Below, in pieces: positions 27,340 through 36,480 of a stretch of DNA of 64,000 nt (position 1 is the first letter of the stretch; each line of letters starts with the position of its first letter). A model generated the notes under the pieces. That model saw only the letters and a program-made list of their open reading frames with translations. It ran no database searches and was not told the origin of the DNA. Position numbers and translations under genes: made by a program. Source of the stretch: DATKMP01 sp963790045 (GTDB lineage Bacteria; Bacteroidota; Ignavibacteria; UBA10030); assembly GCA_963790045.1 (NCBI GenBank), contig CAWBMS010000007.1, positions 434,001-498,000 of the forward strand, in the 5' to 3' direction.

Positions 27340-29736
27340 ATGGACAAACAACACACAGCCAGGCAGTATAGATTCCAGCTCTTCAAATATCTACACCCCA
27401 TCTCGATTTTCCCCTTGTTTCTATTTTTGTTGTTTAATGTTTTCACATCACTGACTGCTTCTGAAAAGCATACATTCGAAGCGGAATATGCCAACCTCAT
27501 TGCAGGTGCATCCAAAATTTCTGATAGCAATGCATCGGGTGGCTTTACAGTCAGTTTGACTAAACCTGGTGATGCGATTAAGTTCTCAAACCTGCCGGCA
27601 TCCCGCAAATTAGCTATTCGCTATGCATCAACAAAAGTTGGTACCATCAGTGTTGCTGTAAATGACCAGACGGCGCACAAGGTGAATATTCATTCATCAG
27701 GAAATCTTACAGGTTCATTTCTTTATGCCATTATTGATATTGAAATTCCCGCCAATGCTACTTTGACTGTCAGTATAATTACCAACGATGTAGCAACAAA
27801 CATCGATCAGATAATTATCGGGGAAGAAGATTTGGGATTGCCACCCGATATATGGAATCTACCACCTTTGCCCGTGGCTGCTGGTTCTTATCCTGCTGAC
27901 TGGAAAGGGTTGAGCCGACTTTACACCGTGCCTAATTGGTGGCGCGAGGCAAAGTTTGGCGCGTGGGCGCATTGGGATCCGCAATCCATGCCCGAACAAG
28001 GCGATTGGTATGCCCGCGGCATGTATGTGCAGGGCAGCAAGCAATACAACTACAACTCAAAAAAATTTGGCCATCCGTCAGAATATGGATACAAGGACAT
28101 TTGCCACAACTGGGTGATTGATAAATGGAAACCTGAGGAACTGATGGATTTGTATGTTGAGATGGGCGCCCGTTACTTCATGGCGATGGGAGTTCACCAT
28201 GACAACTTCGATTGCTGGAATTCAGCCTACCAACCTTGGAATTCTGTTAATGTTGGTCCTAAGCAGGACATTGTTGGCACATGGGAAAAGATTGCCCGTC
28301 AGCACGGCTTGCGTTTCGGCATCAGTTTTCACAATACACCCGCTCGAACTTGGGGTCAATTCATGCCCGTGCGATATATAAGTGATAAGTCGGGACCGAT
28401 GAAGGGCGTACCTTACGATGCACTTCAAACAATTTTTGATGGAAAAGGAAAATGGTGGGAAGGTATGGATCCTGTAGACCTTTATGGTCCAGTTCACAAC
28501 GACAAAGATCCGTTACATTCGCCTTTCGCCAACCAATTTATGTGGCGGATAGATGACGCTATCACAAAATATCATCCTGATGTAATATGTTTCGATGAAC
28601 ATGCAGGTAATTCTCAAGTTGATTTAGGCGTGCACATGGGACTTGGCTTTCTCACTCCACAGCTGGTCGCGAATTATTACAACAAATCTATGCAATGGAA
28701 CCAAGGGAAAATGGATGTGGTGATTAATCTCAAAGGAGTGGGCGGACGTTACAACAGTTTTCAAAATAACCCCGAGCTGCTTCCTTTAGTTGACCGTTCA
28801 ATAGTAAAGAGTACCGAGGCAATAATAGAACCGGAAATCATGGCCTACCCATTCCAAACTGAAACCAGCATTGCTGAATGGCATTATAAAAATGGGCAGA
28901 AATACATGGATGCAAAAAGTGTTATTGGATCGTTAATGGGAAACGTCTGTCGCAATGGAAGTATGTTACTTAACCTCACCCAGCACGGTCGCGGCGATCT
29001 TGATCCCGAAGTGATTCGTATCGCCAAAGACATCGGCACTTGGTTGAAAATCAACGGTGAAGCTGTTTACGCCTCCCGTCCGTTTGAAGTTTACGGTGAG
29101 AATGAGGTCTATTATACGCGCAACAAAGAAAATGTTTATGCCACAATCAACAAATGGAATGACAGCTCAATAACTCTCAAGGCACTACATGCCGACGGGA
29201 CAACATTAGGCAAAGTATCTAAAGTCGAGATGCTGGGCTCCAATGTTGAGCTAACATTTGTTCAAGATGAAAATGGATTGACAGTGACTCCCAATAGTCA
29301 GGTTCAACCGTTGCAAGGGATAACCGATCAGCATCTGGCATCGAAGTGCCGTGTTTTGCGAATTACTCATGATAAGGGGTGGTTCAACGATGATGATTCT
29401 GGAGTAGTGGCACCCGGCTGGATCCGCCGCTGTAATCTAGGCACCGGAGACTTCAACAACGATCTTACCATCAGTGATACACCAGGTGATATCTGGAGTT
29501 GTTCTATTACCGGTAACAACGTTTCAGTCATCGCACCTAAAGAAGCAGGCGCTGGAAAAATCGAAGTTTTGATTGACGGCGATCTCCGTACTATAGCAGA
29601 CCTATCCACCACAGGTCCACGCCAGGCACAGCAAGTAGTGTGCAAAATATCCGGTCTGATTCCTGGCAAACATACCATAAGCATTATCAATCGTGGCCCC
29701 GGACCGGTGGCTGTTGACGCAATAATCGCTCGATAA
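27340..29736 (+). CDS. GH29 alpha-L-fucosidase with flanking carbohydrate-binding-like domains
   Basis: A 798-residue protein with a long charged N-region before the hydrophobic signal segment (about residues 20-37). A CBM6/35-like domain covers about 44-165 (HTFEAEYANLIAGAS start). The GH29 barrel spans about 195-560: WWREAKFGAWAHWDP, MAMGVHHDNFDCW, and nucleophile Asp in VICFDEHAG (codon 28594), followed by NGSMLLNLTQHGRG. The C-terminal 130 residues form a further galactose-binding-like domain (about 660-798). It removes alpha-fucose, probably from fucosylated xyloglucan. No Shine-Dalgarno site is visible. The frame is intact. Confidence 0.88.
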   Translation: MDKQHTARQYRFQLFKYLHPISIFPLFLFLLFNVFTSLTASEKHTFEAEYANLIAGASKISDSNASGGFTVSLTKPGDAIKFSNLPASRKLAIRYASTKVGTISVAVNDQTAHKVNIHSSGNLTGSFLYAIIDIEIPANATLTVSIITNDVATNIDQIIIGEEDLGLPPDIWNLPPLPVAAGSYPADWKGLSRLYTVPNWWREAKFGAWAHWDPQSMPEQGDWYARGMYVQGSKQYNYNSKKFGHPSEYGYKDICHNWVIDKWKPEELMDLYVEMGARYFMAMGVHHDNFDCWNSAYQPWNSVNVGPKQDIVGTWEKIARQHGLRFGISFHNTPARTWGQFMPVRYISDKSGPMKGVPYDALQTIFDGKGKWWEGMDPVDLYGPVHNDKDPLHSPFANQFMWRIDDAITKYHPDVICFDEHAGNSQVDLGVHMGLGFLTPQLVANYYNKSMQWNQGKMDVVINLKGVGGRYNSFQNNPELLPLVDRSIVKSTEAIIEPEIMAYPFQTETSIAEWHYKNGQKYMDAKSVIGSLMGNVCRNGSMLLNLTQHGRGDLDPEVIRIAKDIGTWLKINGEAVYASRPFEVYGENEVYYTRNKENVYATINKWNDSSITLKALHADGTTLGKVSKVEMLGSNVELTFVQDENGLTVTPNSQVQPLQGITDQHLASKCRVLRITHDKGWFNDDDSGVVAPGWIRRCNLGTGDFNNDLTISDTPGDIWSCSITGNNVSVIAPKEAGAGKIEVLIDGDLRTIADLSTTGPRQAQQVVCKISGLIPGKHTISIINRGPGPVAVDAIIAR

Positions 29737-29809
29737 TGGACATTGGAGTAAAGAAATTAACAATGAAAAAGAATTGGATAAAAAGTTTAAAAACAAATTG
29801 GAGACTCTT

Positions 29810-31672
29810 ATGAACCGCAAAATAATAACAGTGCTTATTTTTATTTTATCATCAACTACAATAGCTCAGAAAGTTATTGTTGAATCTCCAAATAAAAAAA
29901 ATAACGTTGCATTGTTTTGTCAACAAAACGGAGATACCGGGAATTGGTATTTGCGGGTTGGTTATTTAAATAATGATAAGATGTCCCAAGTTATTTCTCG
30001 GATAGATTTAGGATTGATTCGGAGCGATCGTGAATTTTCAAAAAATCTTCACTTCCTAAAGGTTAGGAAACCACGTTTGATAAACGAGCAGTACACCGCT
30101 TTACATGGTAAACGATCGCAGTGTACCAACTCAGCCAACGAAATAATTATTAATTTCGAAAACCCCGGTAAAGAAAAACTGAATCTGATCATACGTGCCT
30201 ATAACGATGGGGTGGCGTTCCGCTACGAGTTTCCAGAGAAAGAAGGATCCTTTGTGGTGAAAGATGAGTTAACCTCGTTTGCTATTCCAGATAGTGCAAA
30301 ACGCTGGATGGAAAAATGGGATCTTGGAAACGAAGCCCTCTATAACTTTATTAAAGATGTAAATGTTCAACAAAGTTGGGGGTATCCAGCTCTCTTCAAT
30401 ACACCTGACACTGCATGCTGGTTCCTGATCCACGAAGCCGATGTGAATCGAAATTATTGTGGCTCAAAACTTAGTAACGTTGTAAATAAATCAAGTTATA
30501 ACATTACATTACCTGATTCAAATGAAGGGAAAGGGGAAGCGAATCCAACAATAACACTTCCATGGAAATCACCTTGGCGGGTAATCATCATTGGCAATCT
30601 TGCGGATATTGTAGAATCGACATTAATTGAAGATGTCTGCCCCCCTTCCGTCGTATCTAAAACTGATTGGATAAAGCCCGGTCTTGTTTCTTGGAATTAT
30701 TGGTCGAATAATCATGGAACAAAAGATTATAAGGTTGTGTGCGAATTTGCTGATTTAGCTGCCGCAATGAACTGGCCATACACTTTGCTGGACTGGGAAT
30801 GGGATGTGATGGGCAATGGCGGCAATCTTGAAGATGCAGCTCGATATATTCTCTCCAAAGGTGTAAAACCGTTGTTATGGTACAATTCAGGAGTATTTAA
30901 ATGGGTTGAAGCAACACCGCGCGACCGAATGCTTACGCATGAAAGCCGCGTTCAGGAATTTGCTAAAATAAAAAAGCTTGGAGTTGCCGGTGTTAAAATC
31001 GATTTCTTCTTGAGCGAAAAACAAGAGATAATAAAATACTATCTTGATATATTAGATGATGCAGCGCAATTCGAGATGATGGTATATTTTCATGGCTGTA
31101 TCGTCCCTCGAGGATGGAGCCGCACATACCCGCACTTGATGACCCAAGAAGGCGTACATGGAGCCGAGTGGTATAACAACGGTCCCGATTTTACTATGTC
31201 TGCCCCTGAACATAATACGATTCTTCCATTCACCAGAAATGTCGTCGGTCCCATGGATTATACGCCGGTGACGTTCACAAATTCTCAATTTCCTCATGTG
31301 ACATCGTATGGGCATGAGCTGGCGTTAAGCGTTGTCTTTGAATCCGGACTTCAACATCTGGCAGATCGACCTGAGGGCTATCTCTCTTTACCGGATGCTG
31401 CAAAAGCATTTCTCAGGGAGGTTCCCAATGCATGGGATGATACAAAATTCGTGGATGGTTATCCCGGTAAAGAAATGATACTTGCACGCCGAAAAGGAAA
31501 TGCTTGGTACCTTGGAGGCATCAATGCTGAATTACGCGAAAAACGAAAGACACTTGCATGCTCTTTCTTACCTGACGGTGTGAAGTACAAGCTTACATTG
31601 ATTGCAGATGGAAAACACGATAAGGATTTTGACACACAATATTTCGTTGTCGATAAATCGAGTAACTATTAA
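29810..31672 (+). CDS. GH97 alpha-galactosidase-type enzyme, last residues frameshifted
   Basis: ATG 29810 has GGAG seven bases upstream and starts a signal peptide (MNRKIITVLIFILSSTTIA); the longer frame from 29774 is less likely. N-terminal super-sandwich, then the barrel with GLVSWNYWSNNHG, DWEWDVMG and the nucleophile Asp in GVKIDFF (codon 31001), which is the retaining type; the inverting branch uses Glu residues elsewhere. C-terminal beta domain follows. The frame stops at 31672 after DKSSNY, but another frame continues VTINVKMLRRGGFAASLVP to 31727, the normal family tail. One extra base within 31658-31662, next to GTAAC, explains this. The corrected gene would be 29810-31727. Confidence 0.88.
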   Translation: MNRKIITVLIFILSSTTIAQKVIVESPNKKNNVALFCQQNGDTGNWYLRVGYLNNDKMSQVISRIDLGLIRSDREFSKNLHFLKVRKPRLINEQYTALHGKRSQCTNSANEIIINFENPGKEKLNLIIRAYNDGVAFRYEFPEKEGSFVVKDELTSFAIPDSAKRWMEKWDLGNEALYNFIKDVNVQQSWGYPALFNTPDTACWFLIHEADVNRNYCGSKLSNVVNKSSYNITLPDSNEGKGEANPTITLPWKSPWRVIIIGNLADIVESTLIEDVCPPSVVSKTDWIKPGLVSWNYWSNNHGTKDYKVVCEFADLAAAMNWPYTLLDWEWDVMGNGGNLEDAARYILSKGVKPLLWYNSGVFKWVEATPRDRMLTHESRVQEFAKIKKLGVAGVKIDFFLSEKQEIIKYYLDILDDAAQFEMMVYFHGCIVPRGWSRTYPHLMTQEGVHGAEWYNNGPDFTMSAPEHNTILPFTRNVVGPMDYTPVTFTNSQFPHVTSYGHELALSVVFESGLQHLADRPEGYLSLPDAAKAFLREVPNAWDDTKFVDGYPGKEMILARRKGNAWYLGGINAELREKRKTLACSFLPDGVKYKLTLIADGKHDKDFDTQYFVVDKSSNY

Positions 31673-31751
31673 TGTTAAAATGCTTCGCAGAGGAGGTTTT
31701 GCTGCATCGCTCGTTCCTCTTCAATAAATATTTTTGTTAAGGCACATTACT

Positions 31752-34367
31752 ATGAGATTAAAATTATTGGCAGTTACTTTGTTGTTTCCCGTAATGATCT
31801 TCGGGCAAACGTATCAATCACACGTGCTGTTGAAAGACCGATTATCGATACAACTTTCCGAAGGCGTCCTGCACGTTCTTCCGTTGAATTCTAATGCCGT
31901 ACGAATTCAATGGGTGAAGGACTCGATGATAGAACGCCGCGAAATTATTTTTACTGAAAAAACGCCCCTCCCTGCGTTTCGTGTGGAAGAAACTGCATCG
32001 AAATTAAAAATAAAAATGCACAGTATTACCGTCGAGTTTGATAAACAAACAAGCACATTTAATTTTAGTGATCGCACAGGTAAAATTTTTCTGAGTGAAA
32101 AAGTTGGAAGTAGAAAACTAGTGCGTGACTCTGTTATGGGCGAACCGTGTTTTGTTGCCGAACAGAGTTTTGCATCGCCATCTGATGAATATTTATTTGG
32201 GCTGGGACAATTTCAGGATGGGCATTACAATATTAAAGGTGTTACTCGTCGTTTGATTCAGGTGAACTCTCAAATCTCCATTCCTTTCATCTACTCAAAT
32301 AAAGAATATGGGTTGTTATGGCATCAATACGGTTTGACGGATTATAATCCTGCTGATAATAAAATCCCGCTCGAAAAACAGCAGCAATCATCTGCCGGTG
32401 GAAATCAAATGGCAGAAGTAACGACGACATCCGGCACACAAAAAGTATCACAGAACCAATCGCTTTACACGGGAAAATTCACAGTGCCGCAAGACGGAGA
32501 ATATTCTCTCTTTCTCGATTTAGGCGATATGGGAAATCGATATTATGTCGTTATCGATGGAACGCCGTGTATCGATCAAAGCAATATGTGGCTTCCTCCA
32601 TCGGTAAGTGCTTTGGTAACGTTAAAAACAGGTGAACATCATGTTCAGGTGATTTGCAAATCAAATAACACACCAACGCTTTCATGGAAACTGAAAGAGA
32701 ATTGCACGACATTTCGTTCTCCGAACGCAAAAGCATTAGACTACGTTGTGTTCTACGGACCGTCTGCTGACGATGTCATTGCATCATATCGAAATCTTTC
32801 AGGAAATGTTCCGATGTTCCCGAAATGGGCGTTCGGATTTTGGCAATGCCGTGAGCGCTATACTTCCGGGACGCATCTTGTTGAAACAGTTAAAGAATTT
32901 CGAAAAAGAAATTTCCCGATGGATGTCATCGTACAGGATTGGCAGTATTGGGGCAACAGAGGATGGGGTGTTCCTCAATTCGACACAGTCAACTATTCAA
33001 ATCCCGCCGGATTTATTAACGAGCTGCATGATTTGCATTCGCATTTTAATATTTCAATTTGGTCAAACCCTGATAAAAACTCTACACTTGGTAAAGGATT
33101 TGTTGCTCAAAACCTTTTTATACCAGATACAAAATGGTTAGACTATTTCAATCCCGAAACAAGAAACGAATATTGGAAAACATTAAAGAATAACTTGTTT
33201 ACTTATGGAGTGGATTCTTGGTGGATGGATGCTGTAGAGCCTGAAAACGATGCTTTAAAAGATGTGAAAACATATTTAGGATTGGGTGATTTTTATCGTT
33301 TAACTTATCCGCTGTTTGTAAGCCAGGCAGTATATGAAGGACAACGCAAGACATCGAACGATAAACGTGTTTGCATTTTAACTCGGTCTGCATTTCTCGG
33401 GAGCAAAGATACGGCGTTATAAATTGGTCCGGAGATATTGGCGGCACGTGGGACACTTATCGGCGTCAGATTGTCGCCGGTTTAAATTATTCCATCACCG
33501 GCTTGCCGTACTGGACAACGGACATCGGCGGATTTTTTCGCCCTGGCAACTCGCAATACACGGATAAAAAATATCAGGAACTGCTGACACGCTGGTATCA
33601 ATGGGGCGCATTCAATCCTATCTTCCGCATTCATGGACATCAAACTGAAACAGAACCGTGGCATTACGGTCAACAGGTTGAAGAAAATATGCGGACGATG
33701 TTAACCTTGCGATACCGACTGCTTCCCTATATTTATTCTAATGCATGGCAGGTCACAAAATATGGTTCGACGATGATGCGGCCGCTCATTATGGACTTTA
33801 GGAATGATACCGCCGCGCTCAGCCAACAATTTGAATATATGTTTGGAAATAATATTTTGGTTGCGCCGATAACAGAACCGAATATCACAACATGCAATGT
33901 GTATCTTCCAAAAAACTCAGACTGGTATAATTTCTGGAACGGGAATCGTTTGAACGGTGGACAGACTATTTCAACCGATGCGCCGCTGAATAAAATACCG
34001 CTGTTTATCAAAGCCGGTTCAATCATACCGATGGGGCCTGCGATTCAATATGCGACAGAAAATAACGACCCGATTGAAATCAGAATTTATCCGGGCGCTG
34101 ATGGGATATTTGCTCTCTATGAAGATCAAAATGATAATTATAACTATGAAAAAGGAATGTAACTCTACAATAACTTTCAGATGGGACGATACGAAAAAAA
34201 TTATAACCATCAACGGCCGAAAAGGATCTTTCCCCGGTATGCTCAACGAGCGTACGTTCAACATTGTGTTGGTTAACGCAACCATAGGAACTGGAGTTGA
34301 TGTGACGGATAAGATTGAAAAAATTGTGAAATACAATGGAACAGAAAAGAAATTACTGTTCCGATGA
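31752..34367 (+). pseudogene. GH31 alpha-xylosidase with PA14-like insert, two frameshifts
   Basis: ATG 31752 starts a signal peptide (MRLKLLAVTLLFPVMIFG). A PA14-like domain is inserted in the N-terminal region (about 32380-32700, SLYTGKFTVPQDGEYSLFLD), as in xyloglucan-specific GH31 alpha-xylosidases. The barrel has IVQDWQYWG, WWMDAVEPE (nucleophile Asp, codon 33228) and WSGDIGGTW (acid/base Asp, codon 33434). The first frame stops at 33422; adding one G to the GGG at 33399-33401 restores AFLGEQRYGVINW. The second stops at 34162; removing one A from GTAAC at 34159-34163 restores EKGMYSTITF. The DUF5110-like end finishes at 34367. The coding content is otherwise complete. Confidence 0.87.
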
Positions 34368-34756
34368 TGTCTCACACTGCAACATCAGTTACAGTTGTCT
34401 CTTTTGAAATAGATGTAGGGAGTTACTTATGAATAACATTTTTTATCGTTTGCACTGAGCGACTGGTGAATGATTGGGGCGATCTGATAAGAAATGATAT
34501 AAAAACACATGAGTTAGTTCATAAATGTGTATGAGCTATGATTATATTTTCTAAAGGAAAGCGTATATATATATTATTTTTAATCAAGGTATCAAACAAC
34601 TTTGAAAACCGGAAAAAAATTAATGATAAAGCAGGCTGTTTGAGTTCAATTGTTTTTTGAAATTTTGATTGTTAGCTTATAGCATAATACAGATGTTATA
34701 GTTCATGGGTATATTGGAAAAATGTCACAAAAATAATTGATTGGAAACGACTGTTA
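34368..34756. other. Intergenic region ahead of the sigma factor gene
   Basis: A 389-base AT-rich gap separates the first hydrolase block from the regulatory and uptake genes. It contains a TA-repeat run (about 34565-34577) and no credible coding frame. It probably holds the promoter of the sigma factor operon, but no motif is convincing. Confidence 0.4.
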
Positions 34757-35290
34757 ATGGATTTAATCGAAGAAGGTTTTAAATTTGGTGATATACTATC
34801 CTTCGAACAGATCTATAGACAATATTGGTCAAAACTATATATTTATGCCTTCCATGTTTTACAGGAGAGAGACCTCTGTGAAGATATTGTACAGGAGGTA
34901 TTCACTGATCTCTGGGCAAAAAGACTTGATGTTCAGATATCCAATCTTCATTCATACCTCTACCAATCGGTCAAATATCAAATTTTCAATCACTTCCGTG
35001 AAAGTAAAAATAAAAAACAATTATTGATGGAATTCGATCTGATACAGGCACAGTATCAAATTGATGTATCCTACGAAAAGGATGAATTAAAAAATCAAAT
35101 AAAAAAAGTTATAATTCAATTACCTGATCAACGCAGGGTTATTTTTGAAATGAGCAGGTATGAAGGACTGTCGAATAAGGAAATTTCCGAACATCTCGGT
35201 ATTTCAGTGCAAACCGTTAAGAACCAAATTAGTGAATCCTTAAAATTTATTCGCAAATCTCTGAATAGCGCGTTTCTGTTGTTGTTCTAA
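34757..35290 (+). CDS. ECF-type RNA polymerase sigma factor (Bacteroidota FecI-like)
   Basis: The 177-residue protein has sigma region 2 at about residues 15-75 (FEQIYRQYWSKLYIYAF, LCEDIVQEVFTDLW) and region 4 at about 118-168 (LPDQRRVIFEMSRYEGLS, NKEISEHLGISVQTVKNQIS), with no other domain. A FecR-like anti-sigma gene and a TonB receptor with an STN signalling domain follow, which is the standard trans-envelope signalling set: receptor binding of a glycan is passed to the anti-sigma, which frees the sigma factor. It therefore probably controls the receptor operon and perhaps the hydrolase block. The C-terminus ends in a hydrophobic LNSAFLLLF. Confidence 0.92.
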   Translation: MDLIEEGFKFGDILSFEQIYRQYWSKLYIYAFHVLQERDLCEDIVQEVFTDLWAKRLDVQISNLHSYLYQSVKYQIFNHFRESKNKKQLLMEFDLIQAQYQIDVSYEKDELKNQIKKVIIQLPDQRRVIFEMSRYEGLSNKEISEHLGISVQTVKNQISESLKFIRKSLNSAFLLLF

Positions 35291-35303
35291 CCCCCCCCCC
35301 CCC
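35291..35303. repeat. Run of 13 cytosines after the sigma factor stop codon
   Basis: Thirteen consecutive C residues begin right after the TAA of the sigma factor gene and are followed by ACTTTTTTAA. In a genome this AT-rich such a run is exceptional. It is in the 100-base gap before the anti-sigma gene, so slippage would not shift a frame but could change spacing or mRNA structure. Confidence 0.85.
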
Positions 35304-35390
35304 ACTTTTTTAAGCATCAGTACTTTTTCCCTTTTCACGTTACTTAACAAGTATAGATAAAAAGTAATCTCATTTTTTTGAGAGAATCAT

Positions 35391-36398
35391 ATGGAAAAAA
35401 GCGAATTTTCAAATTTAATTGAAAAATACAAACGGGGAAATATATCACCGCAGGAAAAAGAATTACTGGAACGATTTCTTGAATCATTTCAAACGAATTC
35501 CGAAGAATGGATCGAATATGAAATGGGAAATAAAAGACAAATCGAAAAGAAGATTTATTCCCGGATTCTGATGAATATAAACAAGGCGAAAATTCATTTT
35601 ATCAACAGACCAATTTTCTCTCCTTCATTGCTACAACGAGCCGCTGCAGTTCTATTGCTCTTTATTTTGAGTTCTGGAATATTATATCTGTCAGGCGTAT
35701 TCTCTAACAAGACGGGCACAGATGTTTGGCGTGAAGCAGTTACATTGGCAGGAGAAAAATCCATACTCACACTTTCGGACGGCTCACAGGTGACTCTGAA
35801 TGCCGATAGTAAGTTAAAATATCCGGATCATTTTAATGACAACAGCAGAGAAGTCTTCCTCGAAGGTGAAGGATATTTTGTTATTAAGCATATGGATCAC
35901 CATCCCTTCATTGTTCATACGGGAAAACTTTTAACGACCGTATTAGGTACGACATTTAATGTTTCCGCATACGCTGAGAATAAAACTATTGCCGTGTCCT
36001 TGGTGGAAGGAAAAGTACAAGTGACAAGGGATGCAAATGGAACAAATGAAAATATCGTTGTTCTTAAACCTCAAGAGCAGCTGATGTACAATAAAGATCA
36101 TGAGAGTAGTTTATGCAGCGGGTTTGATTCTTTGGAAGCGGTCGGCTGGAAAGATAATATCTATAAATTTGAGAACGCGCCTTTGGATAAGGTGCTCTCT
36201 CAACTTGAAAGAGCATTTGGTATAAAATTCAACATAACCGACCAGAAAGTGTTAGCGCAAAAGATAACGATCAAGTTCGAGAATAATTCCCCGCAAACAG
36301 TCATTGATGTCATTAAACATTTAACTGGGTTGGAATATAAAATTATTATGAGTAATGGTAAGATACGAGAGGTTGTATATTTTAGAAAAGCTAAATGA
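35391..36398 (+). CDS. FecR-family anti-sigma factor
   Basis: The 335-residue protein has a cytoplasmic N-terminal part (1-80) that would hold the sigma factor, one transmembrane helix at about 83-104 (LQRAAAVLLLFILSSGILYL), a FecR periplasmic domain at about 111-215 (LTLSDGSQVTLNADSKLKYP, FLEGEGYF, VLGTTFNV) and a C-terminal DUF4974-type domain (about 255-330, FENAPLDKVLSQLERAF) that in relatives contacts the STN domain of the receptor. It stands between the sigma factor and the TonB receptor gene. Signal relay from the receptor at 36481 is the expected job. Confidence 0.92.
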   Translation: MEKSEFSNLIEKYKRGNISPQEKELLERFLESFQTNSEEWIEYEMGNKRQIEKKIYSRILMNINKAKIHFINRPIFSPSLLQRAAAVLLLFILSSGILYLSGVFSNKTGTDVWREAVTLAGEKSILTLSDGSQVTLNADSKLKYPDHFNDNSREVFLEGEGYFVIKHMDHHPFIVHTGKLLTTVLGTTFNVSAYAENKTIAVSLVEGKVQVTRDANGTNENIVVLKPQEQLMYNKDHESSLCSGFDSLEAVGWKDNIYKFENAPLDKVLSQLERAFGIKFNITDQKVLAQKITIKFENNSPQTVIDVIKHLTGLEYKIIMSNGKIREVVYFRKAK

Positions 36399-36480
36399 CT
36401 GCTCCTTGGGCTTGTAAGATAAAATGGGGATTAGATCGAGGTATAGTAACCAGTAAAATTTTATTAGGAATAAGTACTTC

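Noticed and set aside
34565..34577. TA-repeat run as a promoter or slippage site
   Set aside because: Short and in a generally AT-rich gap; no matching -33/-7 elements at a proper distance.
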